Assembly: GCA_031274075.1 (NCBI GenBank)
Contig: JAISQQ010000141.1
Location: 1-7,501, forward strand
Source of the DNA: Accumulibacter sp.
GTDB taxonomy: Bacteria > Pseudomonadota > Gammaproteobacteria > Burkholderiales > Rhodocyclaceae
DNA: 7,501 bases
Reading direction: 5' to 3'
A program made the position numbers and the translations under genes. Positions 1 through 6,199 of this stretch are shown here, in pieces. The notes under the pieces are model-generated. The model was not told where the DNA came from. It worked only from the letters and a program-made list of their open reading frames with translations, and made no database searches. Within the stretch, counting starts at the first letter, position 1. Each line of letters opens with the position of its first letter.

Positions 1-2756
1 GGCGAGACAAAAAAGAACGGCAGCATCAGCAGCCAATCGCTGGCGGACAAGGGCAGGGTGTCGAAGAAGGGGTTGAGGAAAGGCACATAGACGACCAGCA
101 GCACCGAGAGGAAGGACGCCAGCACCGCCCAGACCATCCAGCGGTTGGAGAATACGCCGATGGCGAAGACGCTGTGATGCTCGGAACGCGCGGTGAAGGC
201 GCGCAGGAGTTCCGAGCCGCACAGCGTGACGAAGGCGATGGTCTGCGCCATCATCACCTGCTCCGGGTAGCGCTGCAGCGCCAGGTAGAAGACCGCGAGG
301 ATGGCCAGCGCGTCGGCGACGCCGATGACCGCGATGCCGGTCGCCATGCTGCGGTTGATCACGTGCTCCCGGGGCGAGCGCGGCGGCTGTTTCATGATGT
401 CCGGATCGCCCTTCTCCAGGCCCAGCGCCAGCGCCGGCGCGCCGTCGCTGACCAGGTTGAGCCACAGCAACTGCACCGGCAGGAGCGGAATCGGCAGGCC
501 GGCGAGCATGGCGCCGAAGACGATGAGAATCTCGCCGATGTTGCAGGCCAGCAGGAAGTAGACGAATTTGCGGATGTTGGAATAGATGATGCGGCCCTGC
601 TCGATCGCCGCGACGATGCTGGCGAAATTGTCGTCGGTCAGGATCATGTCGGCCGTCTGCTTGGCGACGTCGGTGCCGGTGATGCCCATGGCTACGCCGA
701 TATTGGCGCGCTTCAGCGCCGGCGCGTCGTTGACGCCGTCGCCGGTCATCGCCACGACGTGCTCGCGCGATTTCAGCGCCTCGACGATGCGCGTCTTGTG
801 CTGCGGCGACACCCGGCAGCAGACGTCGAGCCGCGGCGCGATTTCGGCCAGCTCGGCGTCGCTCAGCGCTTCGATTTCCGGCCCGGTCAGCACGCGCCCG
901 TCGGGGGTCAGCAGCCCGATGTCGCGCGCGATGGCCAGCGCCGTGTCCTTGTAGTCGCCGGTGATCATGATGCTCTTGAGGCCGGCGCCGCGCGCCACTT
1001 TCAGCGCTTCGATCACTTCGGGACGCGGCGGGTCGATCATCCCGAGCAGGCCGATGAACACCATGTCTCGCTCGACGGTTTCCGGCGTCATGCGCTCGGG
1101 AATTTCCGCCAGCGGGCGGTAGGCGACGGCGAGCACGCGCAGGGCGCCGGCGGCCATGTCCTGGTTCTGTTCGAGGATCGCCTGGCGCGTTTCGGCGTTC
1201 AGTTCGAGCGCCTGCCCGGACGCCGAATAGCGGGCGCACAGGTCGAGCACGACGTCCGGCGCGCCCTTGACGAAGGCGATCAGCGGCGTGGAATCCGCCA
1301 GGCCGAGCGCGGCGCGCGCGGGCCACTGCGCCGTGCCGTGCAGCGTGCTCATCCGCTTGCGTTCCGAATCGAAGGGAATTTCCTGCACGCGCGGCAGCGT
1401 TTCCTGCATCTCCTTGCCCAGGTAGCCGGCCTTGGCGCCGGCGACGACCAGCGCGCCTTCGGTCGGATCGCCGACGATGCGCCAGGCTTCCTTGCCGGCT
1501 TCCGGGCTGTCTTCTTCCAGCCGCGCGTCGTTGCACACCAGCGCGCCTTGCAGCAAGAGCGCCGCGTCGGCGTCCTGGCGGGGATCGAAGGCTTCGTCGC
1601 CGAGAAAGAAGCGTCCCGCCGGGTTGTAGCCTTCGCCGCTCAGTCGGAAGCGTTTGCCGCCGGTCCAGCCTTGCGCCACGGTCATCTGGTTCTGCGTCAG
1701 CGTTCCGGTCTTGTCGGAGCACACCACCGTGGCGCAGCCGAGCGTCTCGACCGCCGGCAGCTTGCGGATCAGGGCGTTGTGCCGGATCATGCGCTGCATG
1801 CCGAGCGCCAGGCAGATGGTGACGATGGCTGGCAGACCCTCGGGCACGGCGGCGATCGCCAGGCTCACGGCGGTCATGAACAGGGCGATGATGTCCTTTT
1901 TCTCGGCCCGCAGGTAGTTCAGGAATCCGTCGCTGAACGCGCTGGCGAGATGCGTGTCGCGGAACAGACCGTAAACGAACACCAGTACGCAGATCACCAG
2001 GCAGGCGCTGCCCAGCAGCTTGCCCAGGTGTTCGAGCTTCTTCTGCAATGGCGTGCTCTCGACCTCGAAGGACTGGATCATCTCGGCGATCATGCCGATC
2101 TGCGTGTTCATCCCGGTTCCGGTGACGAGGCCGCGCCCGCGGCCGTAGGTGATCATGGTGCTCATGAACGCCATGTTCTTGCGGTCGCCGAGCGGAACCT
2201 CGCCGTCGCACACGGCGGCGGCGTGCTTTTCGACCGGCACGGATTCTCCGGTCAGCGACGCTTCTTCGATCTTGAGATTGACCGTCTCGACCAGGCGCAG
2301 GTCCGCCGGCACGTAGTTGCCGGCTTCGAGCAGCACGATGTCGCCGGCGACGATCTCGCGGCCGGGAATCGTCGCCACGCGCCCGCCGCGCACTACCTGG
2401 GCGTTCGGCGCGGACATCTTCTTGAGCGCGGCCAGCGCCTGCTCGGCCTTGGATTCCTGCACCACGCCGACTACCGAGTTGAGCACTACGATGAACATGA
2501 TGGCGATGGAATCGACCACTTCTCCGAGCGCCAGCGAAACGATCGCCGCGACGATGAGGATGATCACCAGATAATTGTTGATCTGGTCCCAGAGCATCGC
2601 CATGAAGCCGGGACGCGGCTTCTCGGTCAGTTCGTTGGCGCCGTGCTTCTCCAGCCGCGTCCGCGCTTCCTGGGGCGTCAGGCCGTCCTGTAAATGCGTT
2701 TGCATCTCACGCGCGACGTCTTCGATGCCTTGTCCGTGAGCCTTCTGGTTTTGCAT
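1..2756 (-). CDS. Type IIA P-type cation-transporting ATPase (Ca2+-ATPase-like), C-terminus cut by window edge
   Basis: An inner-membrane ion pump that couples ATP hydrolysis to cation export, most likely Ca2+ (SERCA/PMR1 group). Reading leftward from ATG 2756 gives 918 codons with no stop. Visible in order: N-terminal cation-ATPase domain (about 10-55), M1-M2 (about 52-100), actuator motif TGES at 169-172, M4 PEGLP at 305-309, phosphorylation motif DKTGTLT with Asp348, nucleotide-binding KGAPD from Lys497, TGD at 599-601, hinge TGDGVNDAP from Thr671, then M5-M10. Cation ligands match SERCA in M5 (Asn739, Glu742) and M6 (Asn767, Asp771). M8 has a Glu in SELLRAF but no clear counterpart of SERCA Glu908, so one or two sites are possible. 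The last visible part resembles the final membrane helix; I estimate only some 10-30 residues are missing. A G-run just upstream (GGGGGG, complement of 2762-2767) is the likely ribosome site. Na+ or Mn2+ as substrate cannot be excluded from sequence. Divergent from the hsp20 operon. Confidence 0.95.
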   Translation of the reverse strand, partial: MQNQKAHGQGIEDVAREMQTHLQDGLTPQEARTRLEKHGANELTEKPRPGFMAMLWDQINNYLVIILIVAAIVSLALGEVVDSIAIMFIVVLNSVVGVVQESKAEQALAALKKMSAPNAQVVRGGRVATIPGREIVAGDIVLLEAGNYVPADLRLVETVNLKIEEASLTGESVPVEKHAAAVCDGEVPLGDRKNMAFMSTMITYGRGRGLVTGTGMNTQIGMIAEMIQSFEVESTPLQKKLEHLGKLLGSACLVICVLVFVYGLFRDTHLASAFSDGFLNYLRAEKKDIIALFMTAVSLAIAAVPEGLPAIVTICLALGMQRMIRHNALIRKLPAVETLGCATVVCSDKTGTLTQNQMTVAQGWTGGKRFRLSGEGYNPAGRFFLGDEAFDPRQDADAALLLQGALVCNDARLEEDSPEAGKEAWRIVGDPTEGALVVAGAKAGYLGKEMQETLPRVQEIPFDSERKRMSTLHGTAQWPARAALGLADSTPLIAFVKGAPDVVLDLCARYSASGQALELNAETRQAILEQNQDMAAGALRVLAVAYRPLAEIPERMTPETVERDMVFIGLLGMIDPPRPEVIEALKVARGAGLKSIMITGDYKDTALAIARDIGLLTPDGRVLTGPEIEALSDAELAEIAPRLDVCCRVSPQHKTRIVEALKSREHVVAMTGDGVNDAPALKRANIGVAMGITGTDVAKQTADMILTDDNFASIVAAIEQGRIIYSNIRKFVYFLLACNIGEILIVFGAMLAGLPIPLLPVQLLWLNLVSDGAPALALGLEKGDPDIMKQPPRSPREHVINRSMATGIAVIGVADALAILAVFYLALQRYPEQVMMAQTIAFVTLCGSELLRAFTARSEHHSVFAIGVFSNRWMVWAVLASFLSVLLVVYVPFLNPFFDTLPLSASDWLLMLPFFFVS

Positions 2757-2800
2757 GGGAACCCCCCGTAGCTAGAGTTTTCGGATTGAGTATCGACGTT

Positions 2801-2890
2801 TCAGAGGACAGAGGACGGATGACAGTAATATTTGCGGGCGCGAAGCGCCCGGTAGCTGGACTGTCCTCTGTCCTCTGTCTTCTGTCCTCA
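2801..2890 (+). repeat. Heptamer-repeat hairpin element, copy 1
   Basis: A self-complementary element of about 90 bases. The core is a perfect 7-bp hairpin, CGGGCGC / GCGCCCG (2835-2841 with 2845-2851), closed by a GAA loop. To its right are four tandem 7-base units, CTGTCCT, CTGTCCT, CTGTCTT, CTGTCCT (2861-2888). To its left are related units in the opposite sense (AGGACAG type, about 2803-2825), so the two arms can pair over roughly 24 bases with few mismatches. Copy 2 lies at 4291-4387; bases 2818-2872 match 4303-4357 at 49 of 55 positions. It has no coding capacity and no T-run after the hairpin on either strand, so a classical terminator is unlikely. It resembles a small non-autonomous repeat (REP/MITE-like), which is inference. 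Confidence 0.75.
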
Positions 2891-3119
2891 GACCACAGCA
2901 AGCGTCCGGGATTCTATGTCGCGGAAAACCCCTCGACAAGTCGAATATATTTGACGTTCATATCGAATATTACGAACAATCATCCTCTCCGCCGGCCTTC
3001 GGATCGTGGTTCCGGACCGTGCTTCCTGGCCCGCCTTTCCTGCGGGGAGTCCAAGCCGGAGCGGGTTTCGCGATCAAGTCGATCAATTTAGATGAGGATG
3101 GGTTTTTCAAATTCAAGGT

Positions 3120-3147
3120 CTTGAAAATACGGCGGATTTCCATAAAT
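3120..3147 (+). promoter_or_regulatory. Candidate sigma-32 heat-shock promoter of the hsp20 operon
   Basis: CTTGAAA (3120-3126) matches the sigma-32 -35 consensus, and TTCCATAA (3138-3145) matches the CCCCATNT -10 element at 5 of 7 defined positions. The gap between CTTGAA and the -10 is 12 bases, against about 13 in the E. coli groE promoter. Transcription would start near 3153-3157, about 50 bases before the first hsp20 ATG. The -35 is one arm of a perfect inverted repeat, TTCAAG-GT-CTTGAA (3112-3125), which could also be an operator. Position in front of two small heat-shock genes supports the call. Confidence 0.55.
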
Positions 3148-3157
3148 AGGGAACATC

Positions 3158-3180
3158 CGGGCGGCCCCTGCGGGCGCCCG
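3158..3180 (+). promoter_or_regulatory. Stable 5'-leader hairpin in the hsp20 mRNA
   Basis: CGGGCG (3158-3163) pairs perfectly with CGCCCG (3175-3180), and inside it CCC (3165-3167) pairs with GGG (3172-3174) around a 4-base loop, leaving one bulged G (3164). If transcription starts near 3155, this hairpin sits at the extreme 5' end of the mRNA, 10 bases before the Shine-Dalgarno. It does not include the AAGGAGG site, so it is not an obvious ROSE- or fourU-type thermometer; it may protect the transcript end. The function is inference. Confidence 0.4.
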
Positions 3181-3202
3181 CAACCCAGGAAAGGAGGTTC
3201 TT

Positions 3203-3634
3203 ATGTATTACCGTTCCCTGTTCCCTCGCGATCTGTTCGCGGAATTCGACCGCCTGCAGCGCGAAATGCAGCAATCGTTCGATCCGCATCCCAGCATTCG
3301 CGGCCTGACGCGCGGCTTCCCGGCGCTCAACATCGGCGGCACGCCGAAGGCGGTGGATATCTATGCCTTCGCGCCGGGCATCGACCCGGCGACGCTCGAA
3401 GTGCAACTGGTCAAGGGCATGCTCACCATCGCCGGCGAACGCAAGCCCGAGCCGCTTCCGGAAAAAGCCACGCGGCATATCGACGAACGCTTCGCCGGGC
3501 GTTTCCAGCGCGTCGTCTCGCTGCCCGACGACGTCGACCCGAACGCCATCGACGCCAAGTACCGCGACGGCGTGCTGCACGTGCATATCCTGCGCAAGCA
3601 GGAAGCCCAGCCGCGGCGCATCACCATTCAGTAA
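3203..3634 (+). CDS. Small heat-shock protein, Hsp20/alpha-crystallin family (first of pair)
   Basis: A cytoplasmic ATP-independent holdase that binds unfolding proteins and passes them to ATP-driven chaperones. It is 143 residues, normal for bacterial class A/B sHSPs. The N-terminal arm (1-41) begins MYYRSLFPRDLF and is hydrophobic/aromatic with an amphipathic look; the alpha-crystallin domain spans about 42-132 and carries the signature AxxxxGVL (Ala118 to Leu125, DGVL at 122-125). The C-terminal tail ends in RRITIQ, giving an IxI motif (140-142) used to dock onto neighbouring dimers. The start is set by a near-perfect AAGGAGG (3191-3197), 5 bases before ATG. It is the promoter-proximal gene of a two-gene operon behind a candidate sigma-32 promoter. 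The family is certain; orthology to IbpA or another named sHSP is not. Confidence 0.95.
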   Translation: MYYRSLFPRDLFAEFDRLQREMQQSFDPHPSIRGLTRGFPALNIGGTPKAVDIYAFAPGIDPATLEVQLVKGMLTIAGERKPEPLPEKATRHIDERFAGRFQRVVSLPDDVDPNAIDAKYRDGVLHVHILRKQEAQPRRITIQ

Positions 3635-3647
3635 GGAGGACAAAGAC

Positions 3648-4028
3648 ATGAGCGAAAACACCGCTGTCGCCAAATCTACGGAAAACACCCGCAACGAGGC
3701 CGCTTTGCTGCCGCCGACCGACGTCATCGAAGACATCGACGGCATCACGCTGTACGCCGATCTGCCGGGCGTGCCGAAGGACAAGCTCAATCTGCAGGTG
3801 GAAGCCGATACGCTGACCATCGAGGGAGAAGTGTCGCTCGACCTGCCGGAAGGCATGGAATCGAGCCACGCGGAAGTCGGCCTGCCGCGCTACCGCCGGG
3901 TATTCACCCTGTCGCGCGAACTCGACGCGGGCAAGGTCAGCGCCGAATTGAAGGAAGGCGTGCTCAAGCTGCGCATTCCCAAGGCCGAACACGCGCAGCC
4001 CCGGCGCGTCGAAATCCAGGTGGCCTAA
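3648..4028 (+). CDS. Small heat-shock protein, Hsp20/alpha-crystallin family (second of pair)
   Basis: A second holdase chaperone of 126 residues. The short N-terminal arm (1-23) is polar, very unlike the first gene's. The alpha-crystallin domain runs from about 24 to 115: DVIEDIDGITLYADLPGV (25-42) is the typical entry strand, and KEGVLKLRI (102-110) holds the GVL signature. The tail VEIQVA has a V-x-I version of the IxI motif (121-123). The ATG at 3648 follows AAGGAGG (3633-3639), which overlaps the stop codon of the first hsp20; spacing to ATG is 8 bases. The frame stays open further upstream inside the first gene, but that is only its shadow. The 13-base gap means co-transcription and probably translational coupling. 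The two proteins are clearly different paralogues, so hetero-oligomers or a division of labour are possible (inference). Confidence 0.95.
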   Translation: MSENTAVAKSTENTRNEAALLPPTDVIEDIDGITLYADLPGVPKDKLNLQVEADTLTIEGEVSLDLPEGMESSHAEVGLPRYRRVFTLSRELDAGKVSAELKEGVLKLRIPKAEHAQPRRVEIQVA

Positions 4029-4230
4029 AACCTGTTGGCGATCTTCTCTGGGAGCGCGGGCGTCCTCGCCCGCCTCAAAACAGCGGAGCCCGGGTAGGGC
4101 GCGCTCTCCGAGCGCGCCGCGGCAACGTGCCAACCCCGCGGCGGTTTCGGAGAAACCGCCCTACCACAACAGGCTCTCATAACAGGGCTTGTGCAAGATG
4201 CGCTCCCAAAGAGAAGATCGTGAACAGCTT
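4029..4230. repeat. Nested inverted-repeat element between convergent genes
   Basis: The ends form an imperfect inverted repeat: 4029-4057 (AACCTGTTGGCG...GGGAGCGC) against 4200-4230 (GCGCTCCC...GAACAGCTT), 26 of 29 left-arm bases pairing with a 2-base bulge. Just inside the left arm is a perfect 7-bp hairpin GCGGGCG/CGCCCGC (4056-4062 with 4067-4073, loop TCCT). Further in is an independent palindromic core (4093-4165). It starts at the base after the second hsp20 stop codon and lies between convergent hsp20 and pfp genes. No T-run follows any hairpin, so it is not a standard intrinsic terminator, although it could still stop or protect transcripts from both sides. It has no transposase and no clear target duplication; it could be a MITE-like insertion. 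The remaining bases to 4290 hold nothing I recognise. Confidence 0.65.
4093..4165. repeat. Cloverleaf-like palindromic core (REP-like)
   Basis: A 73-base unit bounded by perfect 9-base inverted ends, GGTAGGGCG (4093-4101) and CGCCCTACC (4157-4165). Inside are two further perfect 9-bp hairpins with 3-base loops: GGCGCGCTC/GAGCGCGCC (4098-4106 with 4110-4118, loop TCC) and GGCGGTTTC/GAAACCGCC (4140-4148 with 4152-4160, loop GGA). Between them GCCGCGG (4116-4122) can pair with CCGCGGC (4136-4142). The outer stem and inner hairpins share bases, so alternative folds compete. This architecture resembles repetitive extragenic palindromes of the kind moved by RAYT/TnpA-REP proteins, but no such gene is in the window. 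Confidence 0.65.
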
Positions 4231-4290
4231 CTTGGCGCGTTTCCGGGCCGGGTATCCGCCCCGTTTCATCGCCTGGATGTCGGTATGGCC

Positions 4291-4387
4291 TAACGGAAGA
4301 TGGAAGACAGCATTTTTTGCGGGCGCGAAGCGCCCGGTCACTGGACTGTCCTCTGTCTTCTGTCCTCCGTCCTCCGTCCTCTGATCA
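4291..4387 (+). repeat. Heptamer-repeat hairpin element, copy 2
   Basis: It has the same orientation and core as the element at 2801-2890: hairpin CGGGCGC/GCGCCCG (4320-4326 with 4330-4336, GAA loop) preceded by a T-run (4313-4318). On the right are five 7-base units, CTGTCCT, CTGTCTT, CTGTCCT, CCGTCCT, CCGTCCT (4346-4380), then a degenerate unit CTGATCA (4381-4387) that contains the complement of the pfp stop codon. The left arm (about 4294-4310, GGAAGAT/GGAAGAC) is more decayed than in copy 1. Read on the minus strand the element is the immediate 3' end of the pfp message, but the hairpin is followed there by an A-run, not a T-run, so intrinsic termination is doubtful. Confidence 0.7.
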
Positions 4388-6091
4388 CCCGATCCTGAAC
4401 TCCAGCGATTCGGCCCCCGAATTCAGCGCGACGCTGACCGGCATCTGGTGCGCGGCGTGGCCCCACAACTGGCGCGGGCCGGGCGAGCAAAAGAGGTCGG
4501 CGGCCATCCAGGCGGCGCGGCGCGAAAGCAGATACCGCATGGCGGGCGAATCCATCTCGACGAGCGCTTTCATGATCACGAATTCGTCCTTGCCGTGCCG
4601 GCGCTCGACGTTGAGCAGGCCGGTCAGGGGGATGGCCCGCGGCACGCCGCCGCGGTCGAGGTGGGTCACCGTGGCCATGTATCCGGTGCGTCCATCGAGG
4701 ATCAGCGAACCCGCCGTCAGGCCCAGGTTGTAGGTGTAGGCGCCGTCGAACAGCGTCGGCGCGCCGCAGCGGCCCTCGTAGCCGAGGAAGTGGCAGTGCG
4801 CGACGAACGGCGCCTTGGCGTCGATCAGCTTGACGCGCGCCTTGACCATATCCACCAGCAACTGCTCGGTCGGTATCAGCGAAACCTGCAGGTTGCCGTG
4901 CGAATCGCGCTCGGCCAGCAGCGTTTGCACGACGTGGGCGGGCAGCGAGGACAACAGGCGGGCATTGGCCGGCGCCAGCTTGCCTTCGACGAAGGCGGCC
5001 TTTTCGGCGTCGACCACCGCCGTGAATTCGGTGGCGTGCTGCGCCAGCACGTCGTCCAGGTCGGCGAGCAGCGCGTTCATCTCGGGGATGAACTCGATCA
5101 GCCCCTCGGGGATCAGCACCACGCCGTGATTGATGCCCTGGGCGGCGCGGGCCGCCACGGCCTGGGCAATCTGGTCGACGACGGCGGCCAGCGATTGTTT
5201 CTTCTCGGCGACTTCCTCGGAAATGAGCGTGATCGTCGGCTTGGTCTGCAAGGCCACTTCCAGGGTCACGTGCGACGCCGAGCGGCCCATCAGCTTGATG
5301 AAGTGCCAGTATTTGAGCGAAGAACACATGTCCTGCAGGATGTTGCCGACCATTTCGCCGTAAATCCGGGTCGCCGTGTCGAAACCGAAGGAAATCGGCA
5401 GCAGGTCGCCGATCTGCAGGTCGCCGTCGATGGTCTTCGGCACGCCGATCACCTGCACGCCCGAGCCGTCGGGCTTGACGTCCCTGAACAGGTATTCGGC
5501 GAGCACCGCGGCATTGGTGTTCGAGTCGTCGCCGCCGACGATCACGATGGCGTCGAGCCGGTGCTCGACGCAGGTTTCCCTGACCCGCTCGAACTGCGCG
5601 TTGGTCTTGATCTTGGTGCGGTCGGTGCCGAGGAAGTCGAAGCCGCCGGTGTTGATGACCCGCGCGGTATCGGCCTCGGTGATCTCGAACAGGTTGCCGT
5701 TGATCAGCCCCCTGGGGCCTGGGCGCACGCCGAACAAGGCGTTGTCCGGCCCGAGTACGTGTTTCAGGCCGCACACCACGTTGTGCCCGCCCGCCGCCGG
5801 GCCGCCCGAGAACAGCACGGCGACGCGCCTGCCCCGCGGGACGTCCCGCTTGGGCTTGGCGGAAACCAGGACGGCGTTGCCGGACGCGCGCACCGAATGC
5901 GGGAAACTGGCCAGCACCTTATCGTCGTCCGGGGTGCCGAGGACGCGCCCGCTCGCCGCGAAGGCGACGGGCCGCGGCCGGGCGGCGTCGCCAAACGCGG
6001 CGCAAACCGGGAGCGGCAGGCCGCGGACGGCCGATTCAAAAATCGAGTTGTGCCTCTCCATCTTCAACAATTGATCTGACAGCATACTCAT
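4385..6091 (-). CDS. pfp: Pyrophosphate--fructose-6-phosphate 1-phosphotransferase (PPi-PFK, long clade)
   Basis: A cytoplasmic glycolytic enzyme that reversibly phosphorylates fructose 6-phosphate to fructose 1,6-bisphosphate using pyrophosphate rather than ATP. It is 568 residues, the size of the long (plant beta-subunit-like) clade. Motifs: donor-binding FSGGPAAGGHN (94-104); GGDDSNT (186-192), where Asp189 replaces the Gly104 of E. coli ATP-PFK and marks PPi use; PKTIDGD (218-224) with Lys219, also a PPi-type residue, and catalytic Asp222; MGR at 268-270; sugar-phosphate region CHFLGYEGR (433-441). The start was chosen at ATG 6091 because GAGGAA (complement of 6098-6103) lies 6 bases ahead; an in-frame ATG 22 codons upstream lacks this, and ATG 6085 is a near alternative. 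It follows the ATP-type PFK gene after 108 bases with no clear terminator between them, so co-transcription is likely. Its 3' end runs into a hairpin repeat. Confidence 0.94.
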   Translation of the reverse strand: MSMLSDQLLKMERHNSIFESAVRGLPLPVCAAFGDAARPRPVAFAASGRVLGTPDDDKVLASFPHSVRASGNAVLVSAKPKRDVPRGRRVAVLFSGGPAAGGHNVVCGLKHVLGPDNALFGVRPGPRGLINGNLFEITEADTARVINTGGFDFLGTDRTKIKTNAQFERVRETCVEHRLDAIVIVGGDDSNTNAAVLAEYLFRDVKPDGSGVQVIGVPKTIDGDLQIGDLLPISFGFDTATRIYGEMVGNILQDMCSSLKYWHFIKLMGRSASHVTLEVALQTKPTITLISEEVAEKKQSLAAVVDQIAQAVAARAAQGINHGVVLIPEGLIEFIPEMNALLADLDDVLAQHATEFTAVVDAEKAAFVEGKLAPANARLLSSLPAHVVQTLLAERDSHGNLQVSLIPTEQLLVDMVKARVKLIDAKAPFVAHCHFLGYEGRCGAPTLFDGAYTYNLGLTAGSLILDGRTGYMATVTHLDRGGVPRAIPLTGLLNVERRHGKDEFVIMKALVEMDSPAMRYLLSRRAAWMAADLFCSPGPRQLWGHAAHQMPVSVALNSGAESLEFRIG

Positions 6092-6199
6092 GCATGATTC
6101 CTCGGTTAAAAACAAAGGCTCCAACGACCGCGCGCGAAGACCCGCGAGAATCCGCAACGGCCTGGCTGCGCGGCAAATCGACGATTATCGAACCACTGC

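Larger units (their letters stand above)
2757..3202. other. Divergent intergenic region between the ATPase and hsp20 genes
   Basis: There are 446 bases without a convincing gene. From left to right it holds the ATPase leader, the heptamer-repeat hairpin element (2801-2890), an AT-rich stretch (about 2939-2983) carrying TCGAATAT twice (2941-2948 and 2963-2970), a GC-rich stretch with no feature I recognise (about 2985-3070), a direct repeat GATCAA (3072-3077 and 3081-3086), and the heat-shock-like promoter with its leader (3112-3202). The AT-rich stretch is the best place for an ATPase promoter, but I could not fix a clean -35/-10 pair on the minus strand. On the plus strand TTGACG (2951-2956) and AACAAT (2975-2980), 18 bases apart, form a weak sigma-70-like pair. 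Short open frames here run through the repeats and are not supported as genes. Confidence 0.7.

Noticed and set aside
174..2693. 839-codon open frame on the plus strand
   Set aside because: It lies antisense to the ATPase, is rich in Arg, His, Asp and Gln with no domain pattern, and is explained by GC-biased codons of the opposite strand.
2801..2890. CRISPR-like array in the tandem units
   Set aside because: The units are only 7 bases and contiguous, without spacers; no cas gene is present.
3072..3086. FNR/Anr box near the hsp20 promoter
   Set aside because: The ATCAA half-sites are in direct, not inverted, orientation; neither has a TTGAT partner four bases upstream.
2786..3091. Short open frame whose peptide FAGAKRPVxGLSSV also appears in an open frame ending at 4384
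   Set aside because: The similarity comes from the shared DNA repeat; both frames cross hairpins and heptamers, and neither has a credible ribosome site.
3100..3117. Sigma-32-like promoter firing left toward the ATPase from the same palindrome
   Set aside because: The left-facing CTTGAA is followed by a CCCAT-like box only about 8 bases away, too close for a working sigma-32 promoter.
3113..3856. 247-codon open frame on the minus strand across the hsp20 genes
   Set aside because: It is antisense to two well-supported hsp20 genes and shows no family pattern of its own.
4320..4336. Rho-independent terminator at the hairpin element beside pfp
   Set aside because: The T-run precedes the hairpin on the plus strand, and on the minus strand the hairpin is followed by an A-run, so neither direction has the required U-tract.
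4338..5774. 478-codon open frame on the minus strand
   Set aside because: It is the same-strand alternative frame of pfp, Arg/Pro/Gly-rich, without motifs.
4448..6079. 543-codon open frame on the plus strand
   Set aside because: It is antisense to pfp with the same shadow composition; the pfp reading has full family motifs.
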